Shown piece by piece: positions 5,285 through 6,747 of a DNA stretch of 6,747 bases. The first letter of the stretch is position 1, and the number at the start of each line of letters is the position of its first letter. This DNA is from CAZGVW01 sp964529265 (GTDB taxonomy: Bacteria > Planctomycetota > Phycisphaerae > Phycisphaerales > UBA1924): the NCBI GenBank assembly GCA_964529265.1, contig CAZGVW010000255.1, forward strand, positions 1-6,747, read 5' to 3'. The translations under genes and the position numbers were made by a program. The notes beneath the pieces were generated by a model, which was not told the origin of the DNA, searched no databases, and saw only the letters and a program-made list of their open reading frames with translations.

Positions 5285-6747
5285 TCAGGACGTGAGCCAC
5301 TCAATGACTTCGACGATGTGATCGATGAGTTCCGACTCGCTGAGCGAGTTGAGCCAGTTCATGTAGTCCTCGACGCTCTCGAACTCGTAGTGCTCGACGA
5401 CGGGCGGGAGGCCGCCGCCCATGAGAGATTCGCCGCAGGAACCCCACGAGGCCAGGAGGATCGCGAGGTCGGATGAACCGACCATACCGTCGAGATTCAG
5501 GTCGGCGAGGCAGACACAGGGTGGATCATCGCACGGACCCCAGACGCCAAGCAGGAATGTGTTGTCCGTGCTGTTCACCACGCCGTCTCCGTTGAGATCC
5601 GCGGGGCACGGGTCGGGAACGGTGAACTCGTAGATGTAGCCATCTTCATCGCCATGGTTCACAAGCGGCTCGGTGGCCACTTCGAGGCAGCGCACGGCCT
5701 CGTCGCCGGTGCGGCGTGGGGTGATCTTGTAATCGAAGCCGCGGAAGAATCCGATCACGTTCTGCCCGCCGCATCCGATCGACGAGACCTCACCAAGGCC
5801 GATCACGAGGTTCATCCACGCGGGCTCGGCGAAGACCATCTCGGTGATGTCCGTCCATGAGCCGGTATCGCCGATGCGGCGGCGCTCAACGACCACAGGG
5901 AGGTTCTCCGCCTCCTCGTCCCACGTCACGGGGCCGTAGTGCCGGATGTATACGGCGCCCTCCATCTCCGTGATTGGCTCCGGCAGCGGCGGCGTGGGGA
6001 GTTTGACGGCCGGTAGTTCGAGCGGCGTCGAAGAGCCCGCGGCGGGGAAGCAGCCCGTGCCCTGAAGATTGAACGACGCGACGCCCACGCCGCCCCCGCC
6101 GACACCCAGAGGATGGACCTCACCGTGTGGTGGATTGGTGTAGTCGGGGCCGGTGAGCGTGATGACGCCCTCCTCGTCGAACCGCGTGATCTCCACAACG
6201 GCGCTATTCTCCCACTGACCGCCATTGAATCCGTTGTTGAACACGATGGGGCCGCGCAGGCCGCGCGCCGTGCTCGTCGACTGGGCGCGCCCGAGGACCA
6301 CGATCCTGGCGCCGGACTTGAAGGAGCCGTTGATGCGCCACTCGTCGTTGCCGTTGACGCCGCGCCGGACAAGGCCGACGGTGAGTTCGGCGTGGAGGTC
6401 GCCGCCGACGTCGAGATCGCGGATGCTCGGACCGTGGAACGTTCCGTGCAGATCCCCGCCGACGTCGAACACTTCAAGACGAGGGAGCTGTTGCGTCGGG
6501 GTAGGGGGTTCAACCTCCTCGCCGCCGTTGACGCTGATATCGGCCCAGACGTCGCCGCCGGCGGTGATCGCGGCAATCTCGCCGCCAGCCGCGATGGTCG
6601 CATTGGCTGTGGATGCGCCGATGTCGCCGGAAATCTCAACGGTCTCTGTGATGTCACCACCGATGTCTACTACGCCTGTCAGTTTCCCGCCAACCGTGAG
6701 CGAGCCCAAGGTCTCTGTCTCGGTCTCAACCCTTCCCGCAAGATCAC
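5285..6747 (-). CDS. Secreted GGD-repeat protein with C-terminal dockerin pair, 5'-truncated by the window
   Basis: The frame is open through the right edge, and 486 residues are visible. Residues before the TTG at 6709-6707 continue the same style (VETETETLGS), so the true start lies outside. The first ~125 visible residues carry a roughly 10-residue repeat of the type h-x-G-G-D-h-x-x-x-h (for example VDIGGDITETVEISGDI and DVGGDLHGT), which suggests a beta-solenoid. A middle region (about 130-375) of unknown fold follows. Then comes a dockerin pair with calcium loops DLNGDGVVNSTD (383-394) and DLNLDGMVGSSD (415-426), each followed by W-G-x-C. Cysteines around the pair (380, 405, 410, 412, 437) may form disulfides. 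An acidic tail of about 48 residues follows. I infer an extracellular or surface protein. Dockerins classically bind cohesins, but I see no cohesin here and the partner in planctomycetes is unclear. G/C strand bias is weak here, unlike the rest of the window. Confidence 0.85.
   Translation of the reverse strand, partial: DLAGRVETETETLGSLTVGGKLTGVVDIGGDITETVEISGDIGASTANATIAAGGEIAAITAGGDVWADISVNGGEEVEPPTPTQQLPRLEVFDVGGDLHGTFHGPSIRDLDVGGDLHAELTVGLVRRGVNGNDEWRINGSFKSGARIVVLGRAQSTSTARGLRGPIVFNNGFNGGQWENSAVVEITRFDEEGVITLTGPDYTNPPHGEVHPLGVGGGGVGVASFNLQGTGCFPAAGSSTPLELPAVKLPTPPLPEPITEMEGAVYIRHYGPVTWDEEAENLPVVVERRRIGDTGSWTDITEMVFAEPAWMNLVIGLGEVSSIGCGGQNVIGFFRGFDYKITPRRTGDEAVRCLEVATEPLVNHGDEDGYIYEFTVPDPCPADLNGDGVVNSTDNTFLLGVWGPCDDPPCVCLADLNLDGMVGSSDLAILLASWGSCGESLMGGGLPPVVEHYEFESVEDYMNWLNSLSESELIDHIVEVIEWLTS

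Noticed and set aside
5037..5300. N-terminal extension of the HEAT-like protein to 5300
   Set aside because: It would bury the signal peptide inside the protein, and the extra residues look non-coding. TTG 5036 has an excellent ribosome site.

Overview
The window is very GC-rich and gene-dense, and looks like chromosomal DNA of a planctomycete, probably class Phycisphaerae. The strongest taxonomic hint is the secreted protein at the right edge. It ends in two dockerin-type calcium loops (DLNGDGVVNSTD and DLNLDGMVGSSD), each followed by W-G-x-C, a style I associate with Phycisphaerae. The assignment is from recall, not from a search.

Layout. Positions 1-360 hold no gene but two diverged copies of a compound hairpin repeat, the second ending right at the recX stop codon. 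Positions 361-3035 are a minus-strand block in the order moaE (molybdopterin synthase large subunit), a four-helix TMEM205/DUF4149-like membrane protein, nth (endonuclease III) and recX (RecA modulator). Every junction overlaps: ATGA, ATGA, then an 11-nt GTG/TGA overlap. This suggests one transcript with translational coupling. From about 3047 to 3934 a plus-strand gene diverges from moaE and encodes a xylose-isomerase-like TIM-barrel protein. It ends 7 nt from the end of a convergent minus-strand gene (3942-5036) for an exported HEAT-like repeat protein of unknown function. A 248-nt intergenic stretch with heptamer-based inverted repeats follows. Then comes the 3' part of a minus-strand gene for a large secreted GGD-repeat and dockerin protein, which runs off the right edge.

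The genes do not form one pathway. nth and recX both serve DNA maintenance, moaE serves molybdenum cofactor synthesis, and the two exported proteins are envelope or extracellular. I see no defence system, CRISPR array, RNA gene, transposase or phage gene. The most notable points are the non-canonical Fe-S cysteine spacing in Nth, the paired hairpin repeats at the end of the recX operon, the 14-bp heptamer inverted repeat, a strong G-quadruplex motif inside a coding region, a plus-strand G bias that overrides gene direction and disappears in the dockerin gene, and a tail after the dockerin pair. I do not find convincing evidence of a novel biological system here.
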